Shown here: piece after piece, positions 25,896 to 35,700 of the stretch
Position numbering within the stretch: position 1 is the stretch's first letter
How the letters are laid out: each line of letters opens with the position of its first letter
Source of the DNA: Bdellovibrionales bacterium
Lineage (GTDB): Bacteria > Bdellovibrionota > Bdellovibrionia > Bdellovibrionales > UBA1609
DNA length: 39,906 nucleotides
Direction of reading: 5' to 3'
NCBI GenBank assembly: GCA_014323935.1
Contig: JACOND010000010.1
Location: 1-39,906 of the forward strand
Translations under genes and position numbers: made by a program
Notes under the pieces: model-generated
What the model saw: only the letters and a program-made list of their open reading frames with translations
What the model was told of the DNA's origin: nothing
Database searches by the model: none

Positions 25896-26762
25896 ATGAA
25901 ATGCTTGAATGCAATTTTTTTAAAAATAAGTTTTTTCTTCTTTTTACTATTTACAGTAAAGCCTTGTTTTGCTGAAAAAGTTCTTAGTAATCTAAACGAT
26001 GCCTCTAAAATGTGTGATAAAGAACTTGTTCAAAAGCTTATAACAGAAGGAGAAGATGTAAATGTAAAAGATGAACAAGGAAAATTTCCTTTATATTATG
26101 CTTCCAAATGTCCTGTTCAGGACTTTTTGGAGATTTTACTAGAAAATCATGCGAATTTATATGAAAAAGATGAGCATGGAAACACAGCTTTGCATCTTGC
26201 TTCTCAAGAAGGTCAAATAAAAGCTTTAGAAAATTTATATGAACAGGGCTTTAATTTAGATGTAAGAAATGATTACGGACAAACAGCGTTAGAGCTTGCT
26301 GTTCATTTAGATCAACAAGAAAGTGTAAAATTCCTTGTATTAAAAGGAGCAGATTTATATGCAAAAGGTTTTCTTAGTTATACACCTTTAGAGCTTGCTA
26401 CTATAAAAACTAATGAGTCTATTATAAGAATTTTTATAGATAATGGAGCTGTTGATCTAGATGTAAAAGGTCTTTTTGGTCGCACTCTTTTACACAATGC
26501 TATTTTAGAGGGAGAAGAAAAGATTGTAGAGCTTTATTTATCAACAGGAGCCAATGTAAATATAACTGATGATGATGGATATACAGCTTTGCACACTGTT
26601 TTTAGATCTAAAAAAGAAGGTCGTAAAAAGCTTGTCGAATCTCTTTTTAATTATGATGTAGATATCAATATAAAAAACAGCGATGGTGAAACAGCTAAGG
26701 ACTTAGCTTTTAGTCAAGATGAAAAAGAGATTGTAGATTTAATTGAGCTAAAAGAGTTCTAG
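25896..26762 (+). CDS. Secreted ankyrin-repeat protein (second copy)
   Basis: 288 residues. A clear signal peptide: MKCLN, a hydrophobic core at 7-20, then a probable cleavage after CFA at 26. About seven ankyrin repeats follow (cores GKFPLYYAS, GNTALHLAS, GQTALELAV, SYTPLELAT, GRTLLHNAI, GYTALHTVF and a final GETAKDLAF). There is no other domain. The signal-peptide region shares the DNA string TTTTAAAAATAAGTTTTTT with the first ankyrin gene, so the two are related at their 5' ends, while repeats differ. Candidate host-interaction protein; the target is unknown. It lies alone between murB and the convergent tlpA-like gene. Confidence 0.9.
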   Translation: MKCLNAIFLKISFFFFLLFTVKPCFAEKVLSNLNDASKMCDKELVQKLITEGEDVNVKDEQGKFPLYYASKCPVQDFLEILLENHANLYEKDEHGNTALHLASQEGQIKALENLYEQGFNLDVRNDYGQTALELAVHLDQQESVKFLVLKGADLYAKGFLSYTPLELATIKTNESIIRIFIDNGAVDLDVKGLFGRTLLHNAILEGEEKIVELYLSTGANVNITDDDGYTALHTVFRSKKEGRKKLVESLFNYDVDINIKNSDGETAKDLAFSQDEKEIVDLIELKEF

Positions 26763-26804
26763 GTCTTTAAATTTTCTTGTAAATTATTTTTTAATAAAAC
26801 TTGA

Positions 26805-27422
26805 TTAGTTTAATTCTAAAATTTGTTGAACAATTTTTTTATTAGACCAATCTTTTTCTCCTAAGACTTTTATCTTTAAAAAACCTTGTTTATTAAAGAT
26901 ATAAGTAGCAGGAAGGCTATCTTTTGGAAAATATTTTAATTTTTCATCCTCTTTGATAACAGTGATTTTCAGTTCAGAGCTTAACTCTTTAAAAGATCGA
27001 GTTAAAAAATTTTGAACTTTTTTTTTATCTTCTGTGCTAACAGCAATAACAAAAATATCATTTTTATAACTTTTAGCTAATTTTGATAGAGAGGGAAGCT
27101 CTTTGATACAAGGGGTACACCAAGTGGCCCAAAAATTTAAAACAATTCTTTTTTTGTTTCTCAAGCAGTAAAAATCAATCCACTCTTTTTGTTGTAAGTC
27201 AGGGAGAATCCAATCTAGTTTTGAATCCATTAAGTGATTTAACTTTTCAACCCGGTTTGAAAAAGTTTTTAAAGGATTTTGTTGTGTTAACTTTCTACAA
27301 GGAGTTTGAATTTGAAAGGAAGAGTTTGCTAGGGGAGTTTTATTTTTTTCTGTATAAAAAAAAATATAAATAAAAGCGATAAAAAATATCAATAAAAACA
27401 AAATTTTAAAATAAAAAAACAT
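26805..27422 (-). CDS. Membrane-anchored TlpA/ResA-like thioredoxin
   Basis: 205 residues with an N-terminal membrane helix (about 6-23) and a thioredoxin fold facing the periplasm. The redox site WCTPC is at 101-105 within IVLNFWATWCTPCIKELPSL, and LPATYIFNKQGFL holds the cis-proline region. Such proteins reduce disulfides in cytochrome c maturation or other envelope proteins. No cytochrome genes are in the window, so the substrate is unknown. N-terminal spacer residues 25-90 are not conserved. Confidence 0.88.
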   Translation of the reverse strand: MFFYFKILFLLIFFIAFIYIFFYTEKNKTPLANSSFQIQTPCRKLTQQNPLKTFSNRVEKLNHLMDSKLDWILPDLQQKEWIDFYCLRNKKRIVLNFWATWCTPCIKELPSLSKLAKSYKNDIFVIAVSTEDKKKVQNFLTRSFKELSSELKITVIKEDEKLKYFPKDSLPATYIFNKQGFLKIKVLGEKDWSNKKIVQQILELN

Positions 27423-27604
27423 ATGTTATGACACTTTTTAACAAGTTTATGGCTAAATGAAAAGTTATTTAAAAAATATAGAGACTTTTTAAAAAAGTTT
27501 TTTTAGTTTTTTGCTAAGTGTAAAAAATCTTGAATTTTGAAAAAGCATTTAAGAATCAATAAATTTTGAGAAAAAAATTTTACAAATTGAAAAAAAATAA
27601 TTTT

Positions 27605-27632
27605 TTGAAATAAAAAAGCTTGCAAATAAAAT
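27605..27632 (+). promoter_or_regulatory. Candidate promoter of the di-iron protein-bioA pair
   Basis: TTGAAA (27605-27610), 16 bases, TAAAAT (27627-27632), then AAGG about 8 bases before the ATG at 27657. The upstream 180 bases are non-coding and very AT-rich. Confidence 0.45.
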
Positions 27633-27656
27633 AAATTTTAGTTTTAAGGTATTTAT

Positions 27657-28334
27657 ATGCTCGAAACTAAAAAGACAAGTCTTCTTCTTTTAAATATTTT
27701 AGAAAAAATTACATCTGATTCCTCTCTGCACTCTCGTTTTTTAAACACCCTTTCTTATTTGGAATACATTGGTAACCGGAAAATGTTGAAAAGTTTACCT
27801 TCTTCTATATTAAATCATTTTTTTTTAGATCACATTAATGAAGAGAGCCGGCATAGTTTAATATTAAAGAGATTAGCTCAAAAAGTAGCTGAGAAAGATA
27901 TGACTTTTCGATCTGACGAAATGATTGCATCTGAAAGGGCTTATAATTATTTTCAAGAAGTAGATCATTACAGTTTGAAGTTTAATTTTAAGGACCCTGT
28001 TTTAAATTATTTTTACACAAGTTATGCTATTGAACAAAGAGCTTTGCTTTTTTATTCTCTTTATAACGATACCCTTAAAAAGAAATCTTTTCCCTTTTCT
28101 TTAGATGTTATTTTAAATGATGAAATTAAACATCTTAGACTTATTTCAGAACAGATTCAAAAAAGAGATGAAAATTGGCAAAATAATCTAGATGAAATCA
28201 GTCAGTTTGAACATAAAAAATATTTTTCTTTATTAGTTGATTTAGAAAAATCTGTTTTTAATATAGCCTCTCCTTTTCCTCCTTATTTTTCTTTAAAAAA
28301 AAATAAGAGACGATTTATTGATTATCAAATATGA
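27657..28334 (+). CDS. Ferritin-like di-iron protein coupled to bioA
   Basis: 225 residues, all-helical by appearance. The metal ligands fit a four-helix di-iron box: Glu36 (helix 1), Glu63-x-x-His66 (helix 2, in NEESRH), Glu126 (helix 3, in YAIEQRAL) and Glu156-x-x-His159 (helix 4, in NDEIKH). This E...ExxH...E...ExxH order is that of ferritin-like oxidases and oxygenases (rubrerythrin, MiaE, AurF types), but I do not recognise the exact family. Its stop overlaps the bioA start by four bases (ATGA), so the proteins are made together, and a role in the biotin pathway, such as oxidative formation or processing of a precursor, is a reasonable but unproven inference. A tRNA-hydroxylase-like or iron-handling role is the alternative. 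Confidence 0.75.
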   Translation: MLETKKTSLLLLNILEKITSDSSLHSRFLNTLSYLEYIGNRKMLKSLPSSILNHFFLDHINEESRHSLILKRLAQKVAEKDMTFRSDEMIASERAYNYFQEVDHYSLKFNFKDPVLNYFYTSYAIEQRALLFYSLYNDTLKKKSFPFSLDVILNDEIKHLRLISEQIQKRDENWQNNLDEISQFEHKKYFSLLVDLEKSVFNIASPFPPYFSLKKNKRRFIDYQI

Positions 28335-29581
28335 ATTTCATTTGGCGACCTTTTACTCAAATGCAAAAGGTCAAAGAATTTCCTGAAGTTGTAAGGGCAA
28401 AAGATTCTATTCTCTATTTAAAAAATGGTAAAAAGATTATAGATGCTATCTCTTCCTGGTGGTTGATAACTCATGGTCATTGTCAAAAAGATATTGTAAA
28501 AGCTATTCAAGAAAGTTCTCAAGAATTAGATCAAATTTTATTTGCCAATTTTACGCACAGTAAAGCAGAACAGTTGGTTAAAGAGCTTTCTGAATTTTTG
28601 CCTTCTCAGTTAAATAAGTTTTTTTTTTCTGATAATGGCTCTACGGCTGTGGAATCTGGTTTAAAGATGGCAGTTCAAAGTCGGATTCAAAAAGGGGAGC
28701 CGGAACGAAATAAATTTTTAAGTTTTAAAAACTCTTATCATGGAGACACCGTAGGGGCTATGAGTGTCAGTGCAAGAGGTATTTTTAATCGTCCTTATAA
28801 AAGTTTTTTATTTCCTATTTATTCATGTTCTCAAGGCTCTTTGAGTTTTGATTCCGAAGAAAAGTTTTATCGAGATTTTGAAAGACAGTTAGAAAAACAT
28901 CATAAAAAATTATGTGCTGTGATTATAGAGCCTCTTATTCAAGGAGCAGGAGGTATGATTATATGGCCAGTAGCGACTTTAAAAAGAATTTGCCGTCTTG
29001 CAAAATCAAGAGGACTTTACCTTATTTTTGATGAAGTTATGACAGGTTTTGGAAGAACAGGAAGTCTTTTTGCTTTTGAACAAATTGGTATCACACCAGA
29101 TATTTTATGTTTATCTAAGGGCTTAACAGGAGGAATTTTACCCTTAGCTCTTACAATTAGCACCGACTCTATTTATAAAAACTTTCTATCTCCTAAAAAG
29201 GAAAAAGCTCTTTTGCATGGACATAGTTTTACAGGAAATCCTCTTTCTTGTTCTGCAGCTCTTGCGAATTTAAAAGTTTTAAAAAAAAACAAAAGCAAAT
29301 TATTAAAAAAATGGAAGCAAATTGAATCGATAAATTGTGACAGATTGAAGAATTTAAAACCCTCAGTTCCTATTAAAGATAAACGAGCTAAAGGATTGGT
29401 TGCAGTTGTTCAAAAAAAAGGAGATTACAGTTCAGACTTTTCCTATGAAGCTTATCAGAAAGCCTTAAAACAGGGAGTTTTTATAAGACCTTTAGGTGGG
29501 GTTATTTATATTCTTCCGCCTTACTGTATTAGCAAACAGGAACTCCATAAAGTATGGGACGTTATAGAAAGTCTCATTTGA
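28331..29581 (+). CDS. bioA: Adenosylmethionine-8-amino-7-oxononanoate aminotransferase
   Basis: PLP enzyme that converts KAPA to DAPA in biotin synthesis. BioA hallmarks: WRPFTQM at 5-11, SSWW at 41-44 (the two Trp line the substrate pocket), SYHGDTVGAMSVS at 135-147, FDEVMTGFGRTG at 233-244, PLP lysine in LSKGLTGG (Lys263), and the C-terminal GVFIRPLGGVIYILPPY that carries the carboxylate-binding Arg. 416 residues, normal. No other bio gene (bioB, bioD, bioF, bioC, bioH) lies in the window. Starts inside the stop of the di-iron gene; ends 21 bases before the convergent xer gene. Confidence 0.93.
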   Translation: MNFIWRPFTQMQKVKEFPEVVRAKDSILYLKNGKKIIDAISSWWLITHGHCQKDIVKAIQESSQELDQILFANFTHSKAEQLVKELSEFLPSQLNKFFFSDNGSTAVESGLKMAVQSRIQKGEPERNKFLSFKNSYHGDTVGAMSVSARGIFNRPYKSFLFPIYSCSQGSLSFDSEEKFYRDFERQLEKHHKKLCAVIIEPLIQGAGGMIIWPVATLKRICRLAKSRGLYLIFDEVMTGFGRTGSLFAFEQIGITPDILCLSKGLTGGILPLALTISTDSIYKNFLSPKKEKALLHGHSFTGNPLSCSAALANLKVLKKNKSKLLKKWKQIESINCDRLKNLKPSVPIKDKRAKGLVAVVQKKGDYSSDFSYEAYQKALKQGVFIRPLGGVIYILPPYCISKQELHKVWDVIESLI

Positions 29582-29602
29582 TATTTTAATGAAGAAAAGA
29601 AT

Positions 29603-30523
29603 TTAAAACTCAGCTAATTTTGTGTTTTTAAAAAAATCTTCACTGTTGTTTATAGGATGATGTTCTTGTAAAGTTTTATCTAGGTAAGCGAGATCTAAAT
29701 GGGTGTATTTTTGTGTAGCAGCTAAACTTTTATGTCCTAATAATTCTTGTAAGGTTCTTAATTCTGTTCCCCCTGTTAACATATGAGTTGCAAAGCTATG
29801 TCTTAGAGCATGAGGATGTAAAGATTTTGAAAGTCCTGCAAGTTGACCGATAAGCTTAATCTTGTTATAAGCCTTTCTTTCTGAAAGAGCTTTTTCTCCA
29901 AAAAAATAGGTCCAAGAATTTTTAAGAGGTTTTAGATATTCAAAAGCATAATCTGCTAAAAAAACCATTCTTTCTTTTCGTCCCTTTCCTTTAATTTTAA
30001 TGGTTTGATTATCCCAATCAATATCTTTGTTTTGAAGCTTACAAGCTTCACTCACTCTTAAACCTCCTCCATACAAAAGAAAAAATAAAGCTTTATCTTC
30101 TGCAGAAATCTTGTTTTCTTTTTGAAAAAGATTGATAATAGAAAATATTTCATCTACAGATAAATAATAAGGAATTCTATGAGTTTGTTTAGGGGATTTA
30201 AAAAGAGACCTAAAATCTTCTTGTATATAATTTTCTTCTTTTAGCCATTTGATAAAACTTCTGAGAACAGCTAGTTTCCGATTGCGAGTTGTATTTTTCC
30301 ATTTAAAAGTTTGATTGATATTTTTTCCAACAAGAGCTTTAATTTTTTGTTCTAGATTTTTTTTAGGAGAATCAGAAAAAATTGAAGGCTTTTTTGTCGT
30401 TTTTTTTTCTTCATTTAAAAGTTGCTTTAAATCTTTTTTATAAGCTTTTAAACTATGGGGAGATAGTTTTTTAGTATGTGTTATAAAATCTAGAAAAAGC
30501 TGTTGCAACTCTGTTAAATTCAT
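29603..30523 (-). CDS. xerC: XerC/XerD-type tyrosine recombinase
   Basis: 306 residues: an N-terminal SAM-like core-binding domain (about 1-110, LQQLFLDFITHTKKLSPHSLKAYKKDL) and a catalytic domain with the full set Arg156 (GGGLRVSEA), Lys178/180 (KGKGRKER), His238-x-x-Arg241 (HPHALRHSFATHML), His264 (LLGHKSLAATQ) and Tyr273 (KYTHLD). The length and motifs match chromosome-dimer resolvases rather than phage integrases. Without comparison I cannot tell XerC from XerD, so the symbol is provisional. AAGGAT before the ATG is a good ribosome binding site. Confidence 0.85.
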   Translation of the reverse strand: MNLTELQQLFLDFITHTKKLSPHSLKAYKKDLKQLLNEEKKTTKKPSIFSDSPKKNLEQKIKALVGKNINQTFKWKNTTRNRKLAVLRSFIKWLKEENYIQEDFRSLFKSPKQTHRIPYYLSVDEIFSIINLFQKENKISAEDKALFFLLYGGGLRVSEACKLQNKDIDWDNQTIKIKGKGRKERMVFLADYAFEYLKPLKNSWTYFFGEKALSERKAYNKIKLIGQLAGLSKSLHPHALRHSFATHMLTGGTELRTLQELLGHKSLAATQKYTHLDLAYLDKTLQEHHPINNSEDFFKNTKLAEF

Positions 30524-30718
30524 TTTTTTATCCTTTAATTAATTTATCGGTTTTTTAAAAGAAAAGATTTAAAATATAACAAATTAATCCCTTTTTTAAA
30601 GACTTCTATTTAATCATGTTAAAGTTTTATTTTAAAGAGATCAATAAGGAAAATCTAAAACTTCTATCTCAAAAAAACTTCAAAAATAATCACAAAGGAT
30701 TTTTAACAAATTTCAAGC

Positions 30719-30747
30719 TTGACCTTGGATGATTTTTTTTTTATCCT
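30719..30747 (+). promoter_or_regulatory. Promoter of pyrB-carAB
   Basis: TTGACC (30719-30724), 17 bases, TATCCT (30742-30747). It overlaps an upstream in-frame TTG that would otherwise extend pyrB, which argues for the ATG at 30758. Start site to ATG would be about 4 bases and there is no Shine-Dalgarno, suggesting a leaderless message; no pyr attenuator is visible. Confidence 0.6.
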
Positions 30748-30757
30748 CCAACAGCTT

Positions 30758-31693
30758 ATGTCAATTGTAAATAAATCTTTTGTTAGTATAGATGATTTAA
30801 ATAAAAAAGAGATAGAGACAATTTTTCAAAGGGCAAAAGTATTTAAAAAACTAAATTCTCAAAAAAAATCATTTAAATCGGCTTGTTTTGCCAACACAGA
30901 TCAAGAACTGAATGCTTTATTATTTTTTGCAGAACCCAGTACTAGAACTCGTATAAGTTTTGAAATAGCTTGTAATAAATTAGGAATTCATCCGGTTTTA
31001 TTTTTAGATATACATTCTTCTAGTATTGCTAAAGGGGAAAGTTTAGATGAAACCTTATCGACTTTAAAATGTCTTCAACCTTCTGTAGTTATCCTGCGTT
31101 ATAAAGGTTCACAGTTTAAATTCGATGATTCTGTTCCTGTTATCAATGCAGGATTTGGTTCTTATGAGCATCCCACACAAGCTCTTATAGATGCTTTTAC
31201 CATCGAAGAAGCTAAGGGTTCTGTTAAATGTAAAAAAGTATTAATTTTAGGAGATGTGTTACACTCTCGTGTGAGCAATTCAAATTTAAAGCTCCTCAAG
31301 AGATTAGGAGCTGAAGTTGCTTTTTGTTCTCCTACCAGTTTGATTCCTAAAGATCCTTTATGGAGCGATGTAACATGTTTTTCAAACCTTAATTACTCTT
31401 TAGAGTGGGCAGATGTGATTATGTGTTTGAGAATACAAGAAGAAAGGCATGGCATGAGTATTGGTTTGTCTTTAGCAGAATACAGAGATAATTATCATTT
31501 AGGATGGGATCAGCTAAGACGAATCAAATCAGATTGTATAATTTTACATCCTGGACCTTGTATTATTGGAGTTGAGATGAGCCGGGAAGCTTTTACAGAT
31601 AAAAGAAGTTTAATTAAAAATCAAGTCACTAACGGACTTTTTATTCGAAGTGCTGTTTTATCTTTGATCTTAGATTTTAAGTGGTTAGCCTAG
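30758..31693 (+). CDS. pyrB: Aspartate carbamoyltransferase catalytic subunit
   Basis: First committed step of pyrimidine synthesis: carbamoyl phosphate + aspartate. Counting from the ATG at 30758 (311 residues): carbamoyl phosphate loop STRTR at 61-65, KGES loop (Lys92) at 92-95, HPTQ near 138, and HPGP near 263. I prefer this start because the promoter lies just upstream and the family begins close to the SIDDLNKKEIETIF helix. No pyrI regulatory subunit is present, so it may act as a simple trimer. carA follows by 16 bases, carB overlaps carA: a small operon that supplies and uses carbamoyl phosphate. Confidence 0.94.
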   Translation: MSIVNKSFVSIDDLNKKEIETIFQRAKVFKKLNSQKKSFKSACFANTDQELNALLFFAEPSTRTRISFEIACNKLGIHPVLFLDIHSSSIAKGESLDETLSTLKCLQPSVVILRYKGSQFKFDDSVPVINAGFGSYEHPTQALIDAFTIEEAKGSVKCKKVLILGDVLHSRVSNSNLKLLKRLGAEVAFCSPTSLIPKDPLWSDVTCFSNLNYSLEWADVIMCLRIQEERHGMSIGLSLAEYRDNYHLGWDQLRRIKSDCIILHPGPCIIGVEMSREAFTDKRSLIKNQVTNGLFIRSAVLSLILDFKWLA

Positions 31694-31709
31694 AATTAAG
31701 TAGGTCGTT

Positions 31710-32777
31710 GTGGAATCGGGCAGTCTTATTCTTGAAACGGGAGAGTTTTTTAAAGGATTGCTACTAAATAAAAAGACTCAAGCAGGGGAACTTGTTTTTA
31801 ACACCTCTCATTCAGGTTATGAAGAGATAGCTACAGACCCGTCTTACTATAATCAAATGATGGTCATGGCAGCTCCTTTACAGGGAAACTATTCCTCTAA
31901 ACGTAGAAACTGGCAGTCTGATAAAATTTGGATAAAGGCTTTTATTTGTTTAGAGATTCAAAAAAGTGAACGAGATAAAAAGTGGTTAAAAACCCTCGAG
32001 GAACACAAAATCCCTGTTTTATCTCACGTTGATACAAGGCAGTTGGTTTTTTATTTAAGAAAATATGGCTCTCTTTATGGAGCTGTTGTTCCCTCTGGAG
32101 ATCAAACTAAGGCTTTAGATTTAATTAAAAAGGCTAAAGAAATTAGAGATCAAGATTGGACTCAATTTGTTTGTGTCAAAGAAGTTAAAACTTTGGAAGG
32201 AAAAAAGAAAAAGGGTTTGAATTTAGCTTTAATTGATTTTGGTTTTAAAAAAAATATTTTAAAGGAACTGTTAAAAAGAGTTTCAAGTTTACAAATTTTC
32301 CCATCGAACAGTTCTTTTGAGATGGTAAAAAAATTTAATCCCTCCGCAATTGTTTTATCAAATGGTCCAGGAGACCCTAAAAATGTTTTAAAAGGTACAA
32401 AGTTAGTTAAACGTTTATTGGGTCGATATCCTATTTTTGGTATTTGTATGGGACATCAGATTTTAGCAAGGGCTTTAGGTGCAAACACTTATAAATTAAA
32501 ATTTGGCCATAGAGGAAGTAACCATCCGATTCAAGATGCTTTGTTAAATCGAATTTATATGTCAGCTCAAAACCATGGCTATGCCGTAAATCCTGAAAGT
32601 TTAACAAAAGAAGTTCAAGTCAGTCAGATTAATTTAAATGATAAAACAGTGGCTGGGATTTTTTCTAAAAAGTATAAATGCCTATCTGTGCAGTTTCACC
32701 CGGAAAATGGCCCCGGACCTACAGAAGCTTTAGCTTTATTTGATTATTTTTTTGAAAATTTAGTGAAGGGAAAATAA
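31710..32777 (+). CDS. carA: Carbamoyl-phosphate synthase small (glutaminase) subunit
   Basis: 355 residues from a GTG start with TAGG upstream. N-terminal domain: VFNTSHSGYEEIATDPSYYNQ at about 29-49 and IPVLSHVDTRQLVFYLRKYG at 101-120. C-terminal class I glutamine amidotransferase: nucleophile Cys246 in FGICMGHQIL, KFGHRGSNHP, QNHGYAV, and His330 with Glu332 (FHPENGPGP). It frees ammonia from glutamine and passes it by tunnel to CarB. Confidence 0.96.
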   Translation: MESGSLILETGEFFKGLLLNKKTQAGELVFNTSHSGYEEIATDPSYYNQMMVMAAPLQGNYSSKRRNWQSDKIWIKAFICLEIQKSERDKKWLKTLEEHKIPVLSHVDTRQLVFYLRKYGSLYGAVVPSGDQTKALDLIKKAKEIRDQDWTQFVCVKEVKTLEGKKKKGLNLALIDFGFKKNILKELLKRVSSLQIFPSNSSFEMVKKFNPSAIVLSNGPGDPKNVLKGTKLVKRLLGRYPIFGICMGHQILARALGANTYKLKFGHRGSNHPIQDALLNRIYMSAQNHGYAVNPESLTKEVQVSQINLNDKTVAGIFSKKYKCLSVQFHPENGPGPTEALALFDYFFENLVKGK

Positions 32778-35700
32778 TGCCTCTTCGAAAAGACATTAAA
32801 AAAGTTATGATTATAGGAAGCGGACCTATTGTTATAGGTCAAGCTTGTGAGTTTGATTATTCGGGAGTACAAGCTTGTAAAGCTCTCATGGATTTAGGTT
32901 TAGAAGTTGTTTTACTGAACTCTAATCCAGCAACTATCATGACGGATCCAGAAACAGTGACGAAGGTTTATATTGAACCTTTGAAATTTGATTATGTGAA
33001 AAAAATTTTAGAAATAGAAAAACCTTGTGCTTTAATTTCTACTTTAGGAGGACAAACTGCTTTGAATCTTTGTATAGAACTAGAAAAAAAAAAGGTTTTA
33101 TCTGACTTAGGAGTGCAGCTTTTAGGAGCGAATGTAAAAGTCATTGAATCGGTTGAAGATAGGGATCAATTTGTAAAATTACTTTCTAAAATAGGAGCTA
33201 AATATGCTCCTGGCGTTTTAGTAAAAAACTTTAAACAAGCTTTAAAAGAAGTAGAAAGTATAGGTTTTCCTGTTATTTTAAGACCAAATTATACTTTAGG
33301 AGGATCGGGAGGAGGAATCGCATACTCTAGGGAAGATTTTAAAATTAAACTTATGGAAGCTCTTTTAGAAAGCCCTACTAGTGAAGTTTTAATAGAAAAA
33401 AGCCTTATTGGATGGAAAGAATTTGAGCTAGAAGTCATGAGGGATCAAAGGGGAACTTGCGTTGTTGTTTGTTCTATTGAAAACGTAGATCCTTGCGGGG
33501 TTCATACAGGAGATAGCATTACAGTTGCCCCTCAAATCACTCTGAGTGACCGAGCTTATCAGGACATGAGAGAGGAGGCGATTCAAATTATTCAAAAAGT
33601 TGGTTTAGAAACAGGAGGGGCTAATATTCAATTTGCAGTTCATCCTAAAACAGGAGAACGCAGGGTGATTGAAGTCAATCCTAGGGTGTCACGGTCTTCG
33701 GCTTTAGCAAGTAAAGCAACTGGTTTTCCTATTGCTAAAATATCAGCTTTATTAGCTGTAGGTTTTACTTTAGATGAAATCACAAATGATATCACAGGAG
33801 CAACCCCTTCTTGTTATGAACCGGCTTTAGATTACATTGTAACAAAGATTCCTCGCTTTGATTTTGAAAAATATCCCGGCTCCGATGATATTCTAAGTAC
33901 TCAAATGCAAAGTGTTGGAGAGGTTATGGCTATTGGTAGAACTTTTAAAGAGTCTTTTCAAAAAGCTCTTATCTCTTTAGAACAATCAGAACCAGAAGTT
34001 TCGTATTCTTTTGATGAAAAGAAATTAACTTATCCTAACAGTGAAAGAATATATTATATTTTTGAAGCTTTTCGAAGAGGATATACAGTAGAAGCTCTGT
34101 ATCACTTAACTAATATTGACCCTTGGTTTTTAGAACAGTGGGAAGAGATTGTCAATTTAGAAAAAAAATTAATGTCTTCTTCTCTTGATGTGAATTTGAT
34201 TCATCAAGCTAAAAGATTAGGTTTTTCTGATAAAAAATTAGCTGAGATTTTTAATAAATCAGAAAAAGAAATTTATAATTACAGATATAGAAAAGGTATC
34301 CTTCCTGCTTTTTATAAAGTAGATACTTGTGCGGGTGAATTTGAATCTCAAACCCCTTATTATTACTCTACTTATTGGGGAAAAAAGGAATTGAATTTTT
34401 CCTCTAAAAAAAAAATCCTATTGATTATTGGAAGTGGTCCAAATCGAATTGGACAGGGAATTGAATTTGATTACAGCTGTGTTAGAGGAATTAAAGAATT
34501 AAAAAGACAAGGTTATAAAGTGGCTTTGATTAATTCGAACCCAGAAACTGTATCAACAGATTATGACACCTCTGATTTATTGTTTTTTGAACCTGTCAAT
34601 TTAGAATGTGTTAGGGAAGTTTTAAACTTTATTCGCCCTCATCAAACCATTGTTCAATTAGGAGGACAAACTCCTATCCGTTTAGCTAAAAGTCTTTATA
34701 AAGAACCTTATAAAATAGCAGGTTCTTCTGTACAGTCTATTGATAGAGCCGAAGATAGAGCTCGCTTTGCAAAGCTGTGCTCTCATTTAGGTTTTAAAAC
34801 CCCTCGATCTGCTTTGGCTTTTGATAGTCCTTCTGCTTTAAAACAAGCCGAATTTATTTCTTACCCTCTCATACTTCGTCCCAGTTATGTTTTAGGAGGA
34901 AGAAGAATGGAAATTGTTCGAAATGAGCAAGAATTAAAAATTTATTTCAAAAAACATTCTCAGGTGTTTTCTAAAAAAAGACCTTGTTTCATGGATGAAT
35001 ACCTAGATAGTTTTTTGGAAGTTGATGTGGATTTAGTCAGAGGAAAAGATTGGTCTATTGTAGGAGGTATTTTAGAACATATAGAAGCGACAGGGGTTCA
35101 CAGTGGAGACAGCATGGGAGTTTTACCTCCTCAAAGATTAAAAAAAGAAATTTGTAAAAAAATAGAACAGTTAAGTTTAGATTTAGCTCAAGAGTTAAAA
35201 ATTCTGGGTTTTTTAAATTTACAATTGGCTGTAAGTCATGATGAAATTTACATGTTAGAAGCTAATCCTAGAAGTTCTCGAAGTGTTCCTTTCATAAGTA
35301 AAGCAGTTGGCATTCCTTTAGTTGATTTAGCTGTTAAGGCTATTATGGGAGAAAAAAAATCACAGGTTCAATTAAAAGAATGGAGACCTGAGAAAATTGT
35401 TTGTGTTAAAGGAGTTATTTTTCCTTTTAAAAAGATTAAAAAAAGTGATTCTATCTTAGGACCTGAAATGAAATCTATAGGAGAGGTCATGGGAAGAGAT
35501 AAAAGTTATTCTCTCGCTTTGACAAAAGCTTTGATATCTAGTGACTTTCAGTTTCCTGAAAAAGGGGAAATCTTTTTGTCTTTGAAAGAGAAAGATAAAA
35601 TCTTTTTACTGCCTCATATTCAAGATTTAGTTAAATCTGGTTATACTTTATCGGGTACTAGGGGGACAGCGGATTTTTTAAACACACATGGTCTTAGGTG

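Noticed and set aside
30719..30757. TTG start extending PyrB by 13 residues
   Set aside because: The TTG is the start of a -35 box and the extension covers the whole promoter.
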